This document shows, piece by piece, positions 51,491 to 62,429 of a stretch of DNA of 64,000 bases. The notes below the pieces were generated by a model, which saw only the letters and a program-made list of their open reading frames with translations, did not search any database and was not told where the DNA came from. Source of the DNA: Cavia porcellus. Its lineage: Eukaryota > Chordata > Mammalia > Rodentia > Caviidae. The DNA lies in assembly GCF_034190915.1 (NCBI RefSeq), contig NW_026947499.1, positions 5,981,243-6,045,242 on the forward strand. Direction: 5' to 3'. The stretch's first letter is position 1. The number at the start of each line of letters is the position of its first letter. The translations under genes were made by a program, and so were the position numbers.

Positions 51491-51680
51491 CAGGCAGCCT
51501 CTCTCCTTAGCTTTGAGAACAGCTGCCAGGAGGCTCAGAGTCTGCGGGGCAGTGGCGGGGCCACAGCCTATGTCAGTGAGAACCCGAAAGAGCTTCTGTC
51601 GGCCCAGACCTGCACACACAGGGGCGGCCATGGCTCCTGCCTGCGCACCCCCAACCAAAGCTAAGGAGAGAGGCTGCCTG
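51491..51680. repeat. 25-bp perfect inverted repeat with 140-bp spacer
   Basis: The left arm, 51491-51515, begins CAGGCAGCCTCTCTCCTTAG. The right arm, 51656-51680, is its exact complement over all 25 bases. The spacer does not continue the symmetry. No flanking direct repeat is visible. Confidence 0.9.
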
Positions 51681-52600
51681 GCCACTCGGACATCTGACCT
51701 TCTCAGCTCAGGCAGAGGAAGGCCAGAGTACAGCCAGCCACCTGTGTCTCGAGCCACTCCAGGCTCACAGCAGAACTGCTCAGAGCAGGGGTGACCCGGC
51801 TTATTAGAGACCAGATGGTCCCTCGGCTTTGGGGCGACCTTTGAGATGGGTGGGTTCAGGGGGTCCTCTCCTGGAACAGGAGCAAAGGGATAAACCGCCT
51901 CTCACTCAGGTCCCTCCAACCCCATTCCTCCCAGCGGAGAGCTGGAGGGAGCTGTGACCCCAGGATCCCAGCTCAGCCAGGAGCAGCAGGAGATTCCAAG
52001 GACCTGGCCAAGCAACCAGACAGTTCCCAACTTCATCTTTCCCCAGTCCCAGCCATGGATTGCCAAGGACGAGCAGCCCGGAGGGGGGGGAGGGGGGGGA
52101 GTGTCACAGTCAGAACAGAGAAAACACAGTGCAAATGAAACTGATTTTATAATTCAAACCAGGAGAGGTTATCGGCCAGAAGAGGAAAGCGATCTGCAAA
52201 TGAGGCCTAGGGGTGCAGGGAGGGGGCATCTGATCTGACACGCGTGGCGCTCAGACACAGCACACTGCCACCGATGGCTGCGCCTCTCAAGAGGGGACTT
52301 TGGAGTGAGGAGGAGGCTCGGATTCACCGCAAGGCATCTTTTATTATAATAAAATGTTTTAAATTTAAACGCTTGCTAGAGTTCTCCATGCTTCATTTAT
52401 GTGAATGAAAAGATGAATTAACATTTATTTAGGGATCAGACTGGCTGAGGAGAGATCTGAGGCTCAGAAGAGAAGAGAGTAACCTAGTGCAACGTGGGGT
52501 CCCCGACGGCGGGGGCATCGCCTGAAATAGCTCTCAGGTAGAGCGGGCAAACTGGTGGGCAGATGCATTTTCCTGTGCTTTTCAGGGATTTTAAAGTGTC
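51681..52600. other. Intronic sequence with a G-rich run
   Basis: 52079-52101 has three or more runs of G (GAGGGGGGGGAGGGGGGGGA), able to form a G-quadruplex. 52330-52440 is AT-rich and unique-looking. No exon was found. Confidence 0.4.
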
Positions 52601-52605
52601 CACAT

Positions 52606-52688
52606 TTAAAATTTTTTTTGGTTCTAGGAATCGAACTCAGGACCTTGTGTTTGTTAGGCAGACACTATGCCCCTGAGCTACATCCACA
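52606..52688 (-). mobile_element. ID-type SINE
   Basis: A T-rich tail, then GGTTCTAGGAATCGAACTCA, GGACCTTGTGTTTGTTAGGC and CCCCTGAGCTACATCCAC, the complement of a full ID body. Confidence 0.85.
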
Positions 52689-53575
52689 TTTAAAATGGAG
52701 AGGTGCTTCCTCAAAACTGATATTTTGCTTCTCTCAAAACAACCAGGTTTAGGTGCCAGCTCTGTCCCGTAACTCTCTGCAGTGACCACTGTGGAAGCTG
52801 AGCAGTCCAGAGAGACAGGAAGGGGCTCTGGGCTCATCGTGGCCACTGCTGCCCCTGCCCTGACATGGCCACTCCCTGCCTTCTGGTCATCAGCCTGGCC
52901 GCAGCATGTGTCTGGGAGTCCCACCGCAGTGGAGAGGGAAGTCCGATCCCTTCAGGCTTCCAGGCTCCAAAGCCACCCCTGAATCCAGGGACCCGCAGCC
53001 CACAGGGAGGTCACTGTGCCCAGCAGCTCCAGCCGCAAGCCGTCCCCTGCTGGGGCAGCTGTGACATCGGTCCTCACCAGGCTCCCCTCGCTCACACCTG
53101 CAGGGAGCCCCGAGATCTCCACACTTAGATCAGTCCTGGGGGAGCATGTGCACCCCTCTCCTCTGCAGAGTACAGGAGACAGGAGAGCCGGGGCAGGAAT
53201 ACAGCTCCGTCAGAGGAGCGGGGTACTGAGGAGCTTTTCAGAACCTTCCAGCTGAAAATGACAAACACTTTGCTTTACCACCTTCAAAAGGGCAGCATTA
53301 AAAGATTACAAAGAAAGGCCAAGTTCGGTTTGGGTGAGAATTTTCCAGCGACTTCCCCCATGGGCTAGAAGCCCGGAGCTGGTCCTCAGAAGTCACGGCT
53401 TCCCATCAGTGCCCGGCAGTGTGCCTCTGCCGGGCCCAGAGGACACGGGAGCCCCGCCATGTCCAATCTGCTCATTTCCCCCTCCCTGACCCAGAAAGGC
53501 TGGCGCGCATGCCTGAGCGAAAGCCATCAGGACTGACAGAGGTGGAATCACGGGGAGACTGGCTTTGCTGTATGA
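52689..53575. other. Intronic sequence, nothing recognised
   Basis: GC-rich, no exon or repeat family identified. Confidence 0.35.
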
Positions 53576-53579
53576 TGAA

Positions 53580-53720
53580 AATGCAGGTGTAATCCCAGCA
53601 CTCGGGAGGCTGAGGCAGGGGGATCGCTGTGAGTTCGAGACCAGCCTGTGCTACAAAGGGAGCTCCAGGCCAGCCTGAACTGCATAGTGAGATCTTATCT
53701 CAAAAAGACAAAAAGAAAAT
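53580..53720 (+). mobile_element. B1-type SINE with internal duplication
   Basis: GTGTAATCCCAGCACTCGGG, GAGTTCGAGACCAGCCTGTG, GGCCAGCCTGAACTGCATAG, then an A-rich tail. Confidence 0.9.
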
Positions 53721-54255
53721 ACAGCTATGTTCTCCGTAGCTTCAGGAAGTGCGTGGTGGTCCTAGAGATCCTGGGACGGGCAGACAGCTGCAGTGTCCAC
53801 CCCACTTCCTCCCAGTGACCAGAGCCCAGGGCACATCTTCCAGTGGGGTGGAGCCCCTCCCCGGAAGGAGGCAGCTGCCAGGTGCCCCCCGGTCTTGCTC
53901 CTTTGGTGCCCACGATCCTCGAGGATGGCCACGTGGAAGGCGATGTCAGCCAGGAGCCCTCGGAGTCCTGGCTGCAGCCTCAGCAAGAGTCACTGGGTCG
54001 GGAAGAGCTGGGACCCACACGGATGGGAGAGTCACTGCAGTGCTGACCACACCGGGGGCCACCCAGAGTTGAAGCCAGGGGTCCTGTCCCGCCCCGCAGG
54101 CAGCTGCAGGGAGCACTGGGAATCCTCCCACCTGGAGAGCTCCTGCCCCCCACCCTCCTGCCCGCGGCTCTTGCACCAGACTAACGAAATGCTCACTTTC
54201 AGCTGACATGAATGTTGCCCCAGGGAGCAACAAAAGCCAGCTCTGAGTCATAAAG
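53721..54255. other. GC-rich intronic sequence, nothing recognised
   Basis: No domain in any frame, no repeat family. Confidence 0.35.
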
Positions 54256-54259
54256 GAAT

Positions 54260-54350
54260 CTGAGGCTGGATGCGTGGCTCGGAGACACGGCATGTGCCAA
54301 GCACGCATGAGGCCCGAGGTTCCATCCCTAGTGCTAAAAAACAGAAATCA
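54260..54350 (+). mobile_element. ID-type SINE, diverged
   Basis: GGCTGGATGCGTGGCTCGGA, AAGCACGCATGAGGCCCGAG and GGTTCCATCCCTAGTGC (B box with changes), then an A-rich tail. Confidence 0.75.
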
Positions 54351-57300
54351 AGAGACCCAGGTCACCAGAATGCAGACTCCTATTCAAACACTGGGCACAA
54401 GAGACCCATTCAATCTTTACCCCAGTTAGAACCCAAAATGTTGGATGACACTGGGAGGCAGGACTTGGATAGGAAAGCTTCAAGCTAAGCAGGATCAGGA
54501 GGAAGAGGACTCTTGGGGGGACACTGAGGAGTCCCTGAGAAGAGCAGAGAGCAGAGCTGTGTGGCCACTCCCCCCACCCTCTCTCCTGTCAGCTCTGAGG
54601 CTCCAAATTCCAAGCAGGGACCTCAGAAGGGCAGCTGCGCCCAGGCCTCACGCCGACCCGAGACAGCCCAGCCCACTCCCCACTGCAGGTGGGCAGCACA
54701 GGCCCCAGTCCTGGGTGCAGCTGTGCCCCTGGGACTGGTGAACACATGCCCACAGAGGACACGGGACAGGTGAGCGTCAGAGTATAACAATCAGAAAATG
54801 TATTTTGCTGCAAAAAATCATAAATCCAAGTCACAATTTCTCACTTGAGTTTGCAGGGCACAGGCACTGCTGATGCCTCTGGCCTGTGCCAGCCACAAAG
54901 GAGGCACCAGTGTCCCCCAGCTCTGCCTCCTGGGAGCCCTAGTGGATGAGTGGGGTTCAGCAGCCTGGCAGGACTGAGACTGCACGAAGGGGTCTGCAGG
55001 ACACAGGGCTGAGGGGAGACTGAGGCCCAAGCAAAACCTTCGCCCCGGCTTCCTCTAGGGCTCAAGGCTCAGCAGCAGGCAGCGCCCTGCAGAGGAGGGT
55101 CAGCCTGAGCCAGGGACCAGGCCCCGAGGCCCAGGGTCCTCTGCAGCTGCTCCCCCTGGTCCTTCTGCAGGAGACAGTCTTAGACTGTGCCCTGGGAACT
55201 GCGGTGGGAGCATCAGGAAAGCGCACAGCTAAGAGGATGCACACAGCTGGCCATCAGGTCGGGGACCCTTGCCGGCCGCCTGCCCAAGAAAATGGCTTCG
55301 TGCTTCAAGCCAGAAGCACCTGTGGCTCCTTTTCACCTCACTCGGCCTCACGAGGCGGTGTGCACTGAGGCAGCGAGCAGCCTCACAGCGCACAGTGGAT
55401 TTAACACCCACGTTTACTTCTCACGTCCGCATTCCTCGTCCAGGGCCGTGAGCCGCTGTCCTCGGGCGGGCATCAGCCCGGCACCAGGTCTGGCACTAAA
55501 CTGCCCCTGAACACAGTCCTGCTCCCTCGCCTACTGCAACGAGGTAACAGACAGCAGCCACAGGTGACAGCTCGCACCACCAGGAGCACTTCTGCCCCGT
55601 CCTTTCTAGGAAAAGCCTACTGACGTCGGGCTGGCTGCGTCTCTCCACACCAGCACCATACACCCTGCCAAGGAGCTCTGGAAAGTTCCAGAGCAAAACA
55701 TAAACAGTCTGATACGGAAAAACACACGCGACATCCTCTTAGGATTGAAAATGATCCTTGCGTCACCCCGACCCCAGGGCCTGGGGACACAGTCACACTC
55801 CGACCTGCGGTGCTTTACACCTGGAGGTCCCCTGAAAGCCTCCTGGGCTGGCAGGCAGGGCTTCAGAAGGACGACTGGACAACAGGACTGGTAGCCACAT
55901 CATGCTGGGAGGCGGGGCCTGGTGGGAAGAGATGGCGGGTTTGTGTCTCTTCCCAGCCCCGCCCCCATCTCCACTCGCTGTGCTCCATGAGGGGAGCGCT
56001 CTGCTCCCCCAGACCTTCCCACAGTGACGCTTCCGTGTTTACCCTGCTGAACTCCAATGGGGACTTCCCAACCAGGAGCCAAAACAAATCTTTCCTCCTG
56101 CAAATCAGAGACGTGGACAAGCCCCTGCGTCTGTTTTCAGGAATCCTACAACCCTTGAAAATATTCCTTTCTGGGAGAACAATGTGAAACGATCAGATCC
56201 AAGGAGATTTTCAGAAAATTTAGAAAGCAAAGTAAAAAATACACACACAAAAAAAAAAAAAAGAGAGAGAGAGAGATCACACACTTCCTCTCTTTGACTA
56301 ATACATTCCTTACCCAAACGCCTGTCTCCGGCACATCCTGCTAAGCTGCCGTCAGTCCATTTTGGGGAGCTGCCTGTACCCTCGTGGCTGGGCAGAATTT
56401 CAGATCTGATTTACTTTAGCACAGGCAAACTGTGATTCCTACAAATGTCCCCAGCCACTGGCTTGTCCCTGCCAGCACTTCATCTCTGCCTCTGAACTGA
56501 GCCCCTCTGTTCCCCAAATGGCATTTACCACGTTAGTCCACGGTCCCCCCTCTCCTCCCTCAGTCTAGTCAGGTCGCTGCTGCTGCCCCCACCGCCCAGC
56601 TCTCCCCCGCCCCACAGGGCTGAAAATGCACCAGTGTCCCCCAGCACTCCCGGCCCCGGCCCCCAACTAGGAATCGCTCCAGACCCCCCCCCCCCCAGCC
56701 ATCGGGGCGGCCTGCTGTCGTGCGTTGGACTCTGAGTACTTATTTCTTCTTTTCATACTCAAGGAGCCTTCTGCTGGAATTGCCTGAGGGCTTGGATGGT
56801 GAGGTGTATTTTAAGTCTTTAATGAGTCCAATTCCTGTAGATTCATTTCAGGTTTAGTAAGAGTCTCTTATTAGCTTCACAGAGAGGAGGAGATAGATCA
56901 CCACGTAACACTCAAGGTCTTCACCCAGAGCTATTTATTTCACGGTTTCTCCCGCAATTGAAAATGAGCCTCCATCAAGGCACCGCGTGGACTCCGGGGA
57001 GGGAAAGGCAGCTCCCCCACCCCACCTACACCCCACCCCACCCCGGATGCAAAGCCCAGGTGCCCAGGAGCTGAACAACATCGCCAGAACATGACGCCTC
57101 CCATCTCCTCCAAACTGTATTTATAAATGTTTTCCTGAGAGATAAATAAGCAGATTTCTGGATGACAGAAATGTTTTCACTTTCATGCTCGAAGCAAAAT
57201 GTTTTCAGTGGCAGCCCGTCTCTGCAGAAGCCTGGCATGGAGGATCTAAACGGTGCTGAGGACTGGCGCTCGGGGTCAGCAGAGAGGGACCGCTCACTCT

Positions 57301-58365
57301 GTCACCTTCAGATGGGGCCGGGGAGGCCACCGCGCCCAGCGTACACAGGTACCCTTTGTCTCCTGCTGGCGTAACTGGTCTACAGAGGCAGCACAGCGGA
57401 GAACAGAGCCGGAGAGAGAGGGCGCCTGTTCCTGCCTCAGAAGCGTGGCGTTCATTAGGGGGCAGCGCCTGCCTAGGAGCCAGCACCCCCACACCCCACC
57501 CCGATCCCTGTGGGACGAGCCCTACTTGAAAGCTCCATTCAGGGCTCCAGAGCCATGTGCAGGGGCAAAACAATGGCAAATTCAGCAAAGACAAGAGCCG
57601 TCTTCGGCCGGGCCTGGCCCTGTGCCTGGGCTAAGGGATTAGGACCAGCTGCCCAAACAGTAATTAACAAGGCGGGAACAATCCCAAAGGGCACCGTGAC
57701 GGCCATGGCATGGTGACAGCACAGGGGCACACACCAGGCTGATTCCTGCGTCCTCTGGGCTTCAGTGACAGCCACCTCGGAACTGCGGAGTTGAGTGAGC
57801 CAGGGTGCACTGGGAATCTCAAGAGGAGGACAGAGTGGCCAGTCTCCTCCGGCCTCCTCGGTTACCTGCACCAGCAAGGGGCAGCCTCCCTGAGAAGGAC
57901 TGTCACGGACCATCATCCAGGCCCAGGAAACGCCAGTGCCAGAAAAGGTCTGCCATGGTCTATTCTGTCCCTGATTTTCGGCATCTACTTTCAATAATAA
58001 TGTTTTCAATAATCTACTTTCCAGTCAAAGGTCTTCAACTGCGCTGATGTTAAATCTTTCCAGAGATGAGATTTCAACACGGCAACCTCATGAAAACAAG
58101 AATTTAAGGGAATTTAGAGATTGTAAATTAACGCCCTCGTTTTGACGCCCAGGAAGTGAAGGCCAGAAGAAACAGTGTCTGCGGACAGACAGACACAGAC
58201 AGCTGGCGGGTGGCAGCCAGGAGCCCTGGCCATTTCCCCTCCTGCTCCCCTGAGGTCCCCTGCAGACACGACAGGCCCTGGCAACTGCGTCTGTGGTCCA
58301 TGGAAGTCACAACTGCTCCCACTATACAAAATTTCAAAGTAAGAAACAAACTCACAACGCTCTGT
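54351..58365. other. Intronic sequence, mostly unrecognised
   Basis: 56243-56275 has a poly(A)/(AG)n low-complexity patch. 56686-56697 is a run of C. 57013-57046 is C-rich with four CCCC(A) blocks. 56740-56980 and 57541-57715 look unique and could be regulatory. No exon was found. Confidence 0.35.
57013..57046 (-). repeat. C-rich/G-rich tract with quadruplex potential
   Basis: The plus strand carries CCCCCACCCCACC, a short gap, then CCCCACCCCACCCC, so the minus strand has more than four G4 runs with short loops. Confidence 0.6.
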
Positions 58366-58384
58366 GAGTGAATACAAAACATAG

Positions 58385-58600
58385 CATGGGTGTGCGGTTA
58401 CACCACGCATCATTTAGCAATGAGCAGCATGGCAAACATGTGGACACACACGAGGCTTGTGTGAGATTCGGGTACCCTTCACACGCCTGGGGGGTCAGCC
58501 TACTTCACACCAGGGCTGGACACTGCACCCCGCCCTCTGTGTGGGTCATCGCTGACGGAACTGTCATTACGGGGTACAGGACCGTATACAAACCCACACA
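58385..58600. mobile_element. Possible DNA-transposon relic
   Basis: ACGCATCATTTAGCAATGAG near the left and GGGTCATCGCTGACGGAACT, GTCATTACGGGGTACAGGAC near the right resemble the two ends of a common mammalian nonautonomous repeat, with TTCACACGCCTGG/CCTACTTCACACC between. I cannot name the family and the match is weak. Confidence 0.3.
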
Positions 58601-58604
58601 TACC

Positions 58605-58925
58605 CAAGTCACTGAGATGCACAAAATAAATAAGATCACATTTTTAAAATGGGAGACAAGGTTTGAGATTTATCATAGGAGACAAAAAGCGAAGTCACAG
58701 AATATAAGATTGATAATTCGATCGTGGCAAAATTTCTAACATATACAGCAGAAGACTCCATAAAAAAATGAAGGTAAGTGACAAACCAGAGGCAGTATTG
58801 GATGCCTAAATTTTAAAAAAATGATGGATACCCAAAATCATGGCCAACATTTATAAATCAATAAAAAGGAATCAACTAATCAGCAAATGATATGAAAAAG
58901 AATTTCACAGACGAGGAGCTGCATG
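58605..58925 (+). mobile_element. Old LINE-1 ORF2 fragment
   Basis: AATCAATAAAAAGGAATCAA and ATGATATGAAAAAGAATTTC followed by ACAGACGAGGAGCTGC fit a decayed L1 ORF2 C-terminal region. It is AT-rich compared with its neighbours. Confidence 0.5.
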
Positions 58926-60700
58926 CAGAGTCCACCCACCTTGGCTAACTGTGCCCACGGCGGAAATCAGAGCCAAAGGGAGGTGCCCCTGCCGCCCCCA
59001 CACTGGCTCCGTGCACGACTCTGCAAAGCCAACCAAGCAGCGCGTGGGAGTCGAGAACACCCGTGCCAGGCAGAGTGGTGGGACGGTGCAGGTGCTCCCC
59101 ACGAGGCAGCTGCCTCTCTGCTCCAAACGGGCACCCGGCTCACTCGGCCTCCACTCGGATTCGCCGCCGGTCACTCCTGTGCTCTACGGCGCGTGAGGCT
59201 GCTTGATTCACTCTAGTGCACCTACATCCCCACACGCAACCCACACAGGCACACGTGTGCACAGCAGCACTCATTTTCTATCCCCATCAGCCCTCAGGAG
59301 GCCTTCACCCAGGCTACGGTCCTTCCCCCAAGCTCTTGGTGAGAATTTCCAAGGGGAGGAATATTCTAGAACATGAGCACAGCACGGTTGTCACATTAGT
59401 ACATTTAATGCTTATACGATCTTTAAATCTACGCGATGCCTCCTGTTCCAGTTTTTACCAACCAACCCGAGACTGTCCACCCTTTCAATCATTAAATTAC
59501 TGCTCCCAAAGAATACACAACTCTGTGTCTGGGTGTATGTGTGTCTGTCTGTCTGTCTGTCTTACCACTTCCTTTGTACAAATCGGCCTCTCTTCATTGT
59601 GGGCTTGTCTGATGTTCACTGGTGATCAGATGTGTGCCCATGTTACATACCGCGACAAGGGGGGGCGTCCTTTCAGAGAACCAAATCTGGGGACACACAG
59701 CGTTCAACCACCCTCGCTGATGATGCTGATTTCAATCTCCCAGTCAGGGCACAGCCGGGCTCACCACTGTGGGATGACTGCGTGTCCCCAGGAACCAGTC
59801 AGCAGCCTTTGGGGAGCTGCTGAGGTCAAGCCAGTGACCCGCCGGCTATCAACATTCCTGATCTTGCATGGGCTGAGGCTCTGTGCGGGCACAGTCTTTA
59901 CTTACCACGACACTATACTGACTTTTCCCCCTGCCAGTCTCCCTTCCTACAGGGTGAGGAGTTGGCAGCCTACTGTGTGCAAGACACCTACTTCCCCCAC
60001 CATTTAGGTAATTATTTACTTATGTATTGTGTTAATAGTTGAGTTCCTGCTTTATCAAAGTCACCTTTATCTAGTGTTCAAACTGTCCCACATTAACCAG
60101 TGGGAATCCCCTTCGACTCTGTCCTGTGTCCTCAAGATGGGCAACCACCAACTTTTCTTGCACAGAGTTGTGATGGGTTCATCTTGCACTAGTCCATGCA
60201 GACATGGAACCAACCCTCCACACTTAGAACAGAAGGGCATAAAGGAGCAAAGGCTGGCTGCTAGGTACCACCCTGACCACTGAAAGGCCACTGATTCTTA
60301 GCCCTCTAACTGCACACAGCAGAGAGAGACAGAGACAGACAGAGAGCAATCACATATAAATAAGCACCACACATTCAAATCCACACTTAAACATGCATAC
60401 CTGAGCACGTATAAACCTATAACCTTAAATAGGAATACCTACACATCAATACTGTGCAAATCCACATGTTTAAATGTATGCACCGTTCATGTACACATGA
60501 GCACTCACAAATGCACAGTTTTAGAATCGTGAGCCACTACCTCCAAATGCAACCTCCAAATGCAACTCATCTGTGAGAAGCTCTTCCTCTCTTCTGGCCT
60601 CACAGTCCCTCAGTTTCTCACCCTGGCAAAGCCCTGACATGGTTTCTGAATTCTTCTGTCTACACCATTACATAAGACACGCCTACGGGACGGAGACGAC
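58926..60700. other. Intronic sequence with a (TCTG)n run
   Basis: A (GTCT)n run lies at 59539-59562. 60318-60350 is GA-rich. 60543-60568 has a 13-bp direct repeat (CCTCCAAATGCAA). The 263-codon plus-strand frame at 59216-60007 runs through the tetranucleotide run and has no domain. Confidence 0.4.
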
Positions 60701-60713
60701 TATGCTTTGGTAA

Positions 60714-61058
60714 TGCTTTGGTTACTTTTCCCTCATTGCCAAGACAAAATACCAGACACCCAGAATGAAGGAGGGGTTTATTTAGCTACGGTTTGTGGAG
60801 GTTTCAGCCCACACCTGGCTGGCTCCAACACAGGGCGGCTCATGGCAGAGGGCAACAGCTCAGGGTGGCAGAAGACAGCAAAGGCAATAAAAACCAAGAG
60901 GGAGACGTGCAAGAGAAGACTCCTTCTGCCCCTCACTGTGTGCAGGCTGCTCACACCCACAATCCCCACACTGGACCATGAATCAGTCACAGACTCTAGA
61001 CGCCTGCACCCAGGACCCCATGAGGCTTCGGGGGACATCCAGACGCTTTCCAGCCACA
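60714..61058 (-). mobile_element. MaLR/ERVL-type LTR
   Basis: On the minus strand it starts TGTGGCTGGAAAGCGTC and ends ...AGTAACCAAAGCA. The plus strand shows GAGGGGTTTATTTAGCTAC and TGGAGGTTTCAGCCCACACC, as in the other LTRs here. The immediate flanks do not show a clear target duplication, so the copy is old. Confidence 0.7.
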
Positions 61059-61085
61059 CCAGCCTGCCAAGGATGCAGAAAAAAA

Positions 61086-62085
61086 TCAACAACTAGACCT
61101 AAATGCAAGTAAGCAGAAAGGAGGAAACAGTAAAGGTAGAAGCCAAAACAGTGAAACGGAAAATAAAAGCAAAAGCTAGTTCTCTGAAAAGACTGAGAAG
61201 ATCAGTTAGCCTCTAGCCAGACAAATCAGTAAGAAAACAAAGAAGAACCAGGTAAAGGGACAGTCACACACCTGTAACGCCAGCACGTGAGAGGCCGAGG
61301 CAGGAGGATCACAAATGTGAGCCCGACCTGGACAGTTTAGCAGCTTAGCAAGATCTTCTCTCAAAATTAATTTATTTTTAAAAGGGGGCCGGGGACATAC
61401 ACATATAGTTTAGTGTGAAGACCCTGAGTTCAACCCCCCAGTGCCACAAAAACGTGTGACTATCAGGAGGACTATTTAGGCATCACTGCAAATTCTGCTC
61501 GTGTTAAAGGGCAATAAGGGGCTATTACAAGCAACCTTCTGTAAATAAATTCAACAACTCAGAAATGAGAAAATGCCTTGCAAAGCAACCTATAAAACCC
61601 CATACATGCGAAGTAACATAATTTGCTGTTAACCTATGAGTAACATTGAATTGATAGTTAAAATGTTCCTAGTAAGAAAATTCCAAGATGACTCAGTGGC
61701 CAATTTTATCAAGCATCTATGGAAAATATTAAAAGCAATCCTTGGCAGTTGTTCTGGGGGCAGCTAACACTGCATTGCTTACCTATGCTCCACCTCCACA
61801 CTGTCTTGGTAACAAAGCCACACAAACACGTGAAAGCTGTCACTCACAGAAGTGCACAAAACTTAACAAAATGCTAACAATTGGAGTCTAGGGATGAATT
61901 TAAATGGTCATACATCACAGCCACGTAGAATTCGTCACAGGAACTCCAGGTTGGCTAAACACTTGAAACCCCCATGAACTGCCCCATAACAACAAAATTA
62001 AAAATTTCAAAAGGATCAATTTAAAACATGAAAAGGAAAAATTTGACACAATGAAACATAATCATAAAACCTTTCATTGAAGAAA
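61086..62085 (+). mobile_element. LINE-1 ORF2 fragment split by a SINE
   Basis: GCAAAAGCTAGTTCTCTGAA and TAGCCTCTAGCCAGACAAAT before the SINE belong to the endonuclease-to-RT linker of L1 ORF2. After it, text such as GCAATAAGGGGCTATTACAA (61513) and, later, AAACATGAAAAGGAAAAATT (62022) continues in L1 order. All frames are broken. Confidence 0.7.
61255..61450 (+). mobile_element. Dimeric B1-ID SINE nested in L1
   Basis: B1 half: CACCTGTAACGCCAGCACGT, GAGGCCGAGGCAGGAGGATC. ID half: GGGGCCGGGGACATACACAT, then GAGTTCAACCCCCCAGTGCC. Confidence 0.8.
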
Positions 62086-62425
62086 CCTTCACTCCGGGAA
62101 GAAACCCCAGTCTGGGAACCAGCACCATGCGTGGGCCACTGCCGGACCAGGAACAGCCAGACTCCAGCCCCTTCTGGCACTCGGGCTGGCAAAGAAGAAG
62201 GACTGATCCCCACCTTCCTGCCAGCGCCCGGCTTATCTGGAGAATCACAGCTGTGATGATGGCCATGGAGGTGAAAGGCAGCTGGACGCCTGTGTGCTCG
62301 GGTGTCTCACTAGCACGGCAGGTCTAGGGCCAGCGGGCTGACCAGGGGCTCCGAGGGCAGCGGTATGCACTGTGGCATCTAGGGGATCTCCTTCTCAGGG
62401 TTGCAGCCATTGCTGATTCCCTGTG
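62086..62425. other. GC-rich sequence before the AT-rich block
   Basis: About 340 bases of GC-rich unique-looking DNA with no feature recognised; composition changes abruptly near 62.4 kb. Confidence 0.4.
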
Positions 62426-62429
62426 GTCT

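Noticed and set aside
59216..60007. 263-codon plus-strand open frame in DNA of moderate GC
   Set aside because: Crosses a (TCTG)n run, shows no family motif and no conserved-looking codon pattern; could be revisited with RNA evidence.
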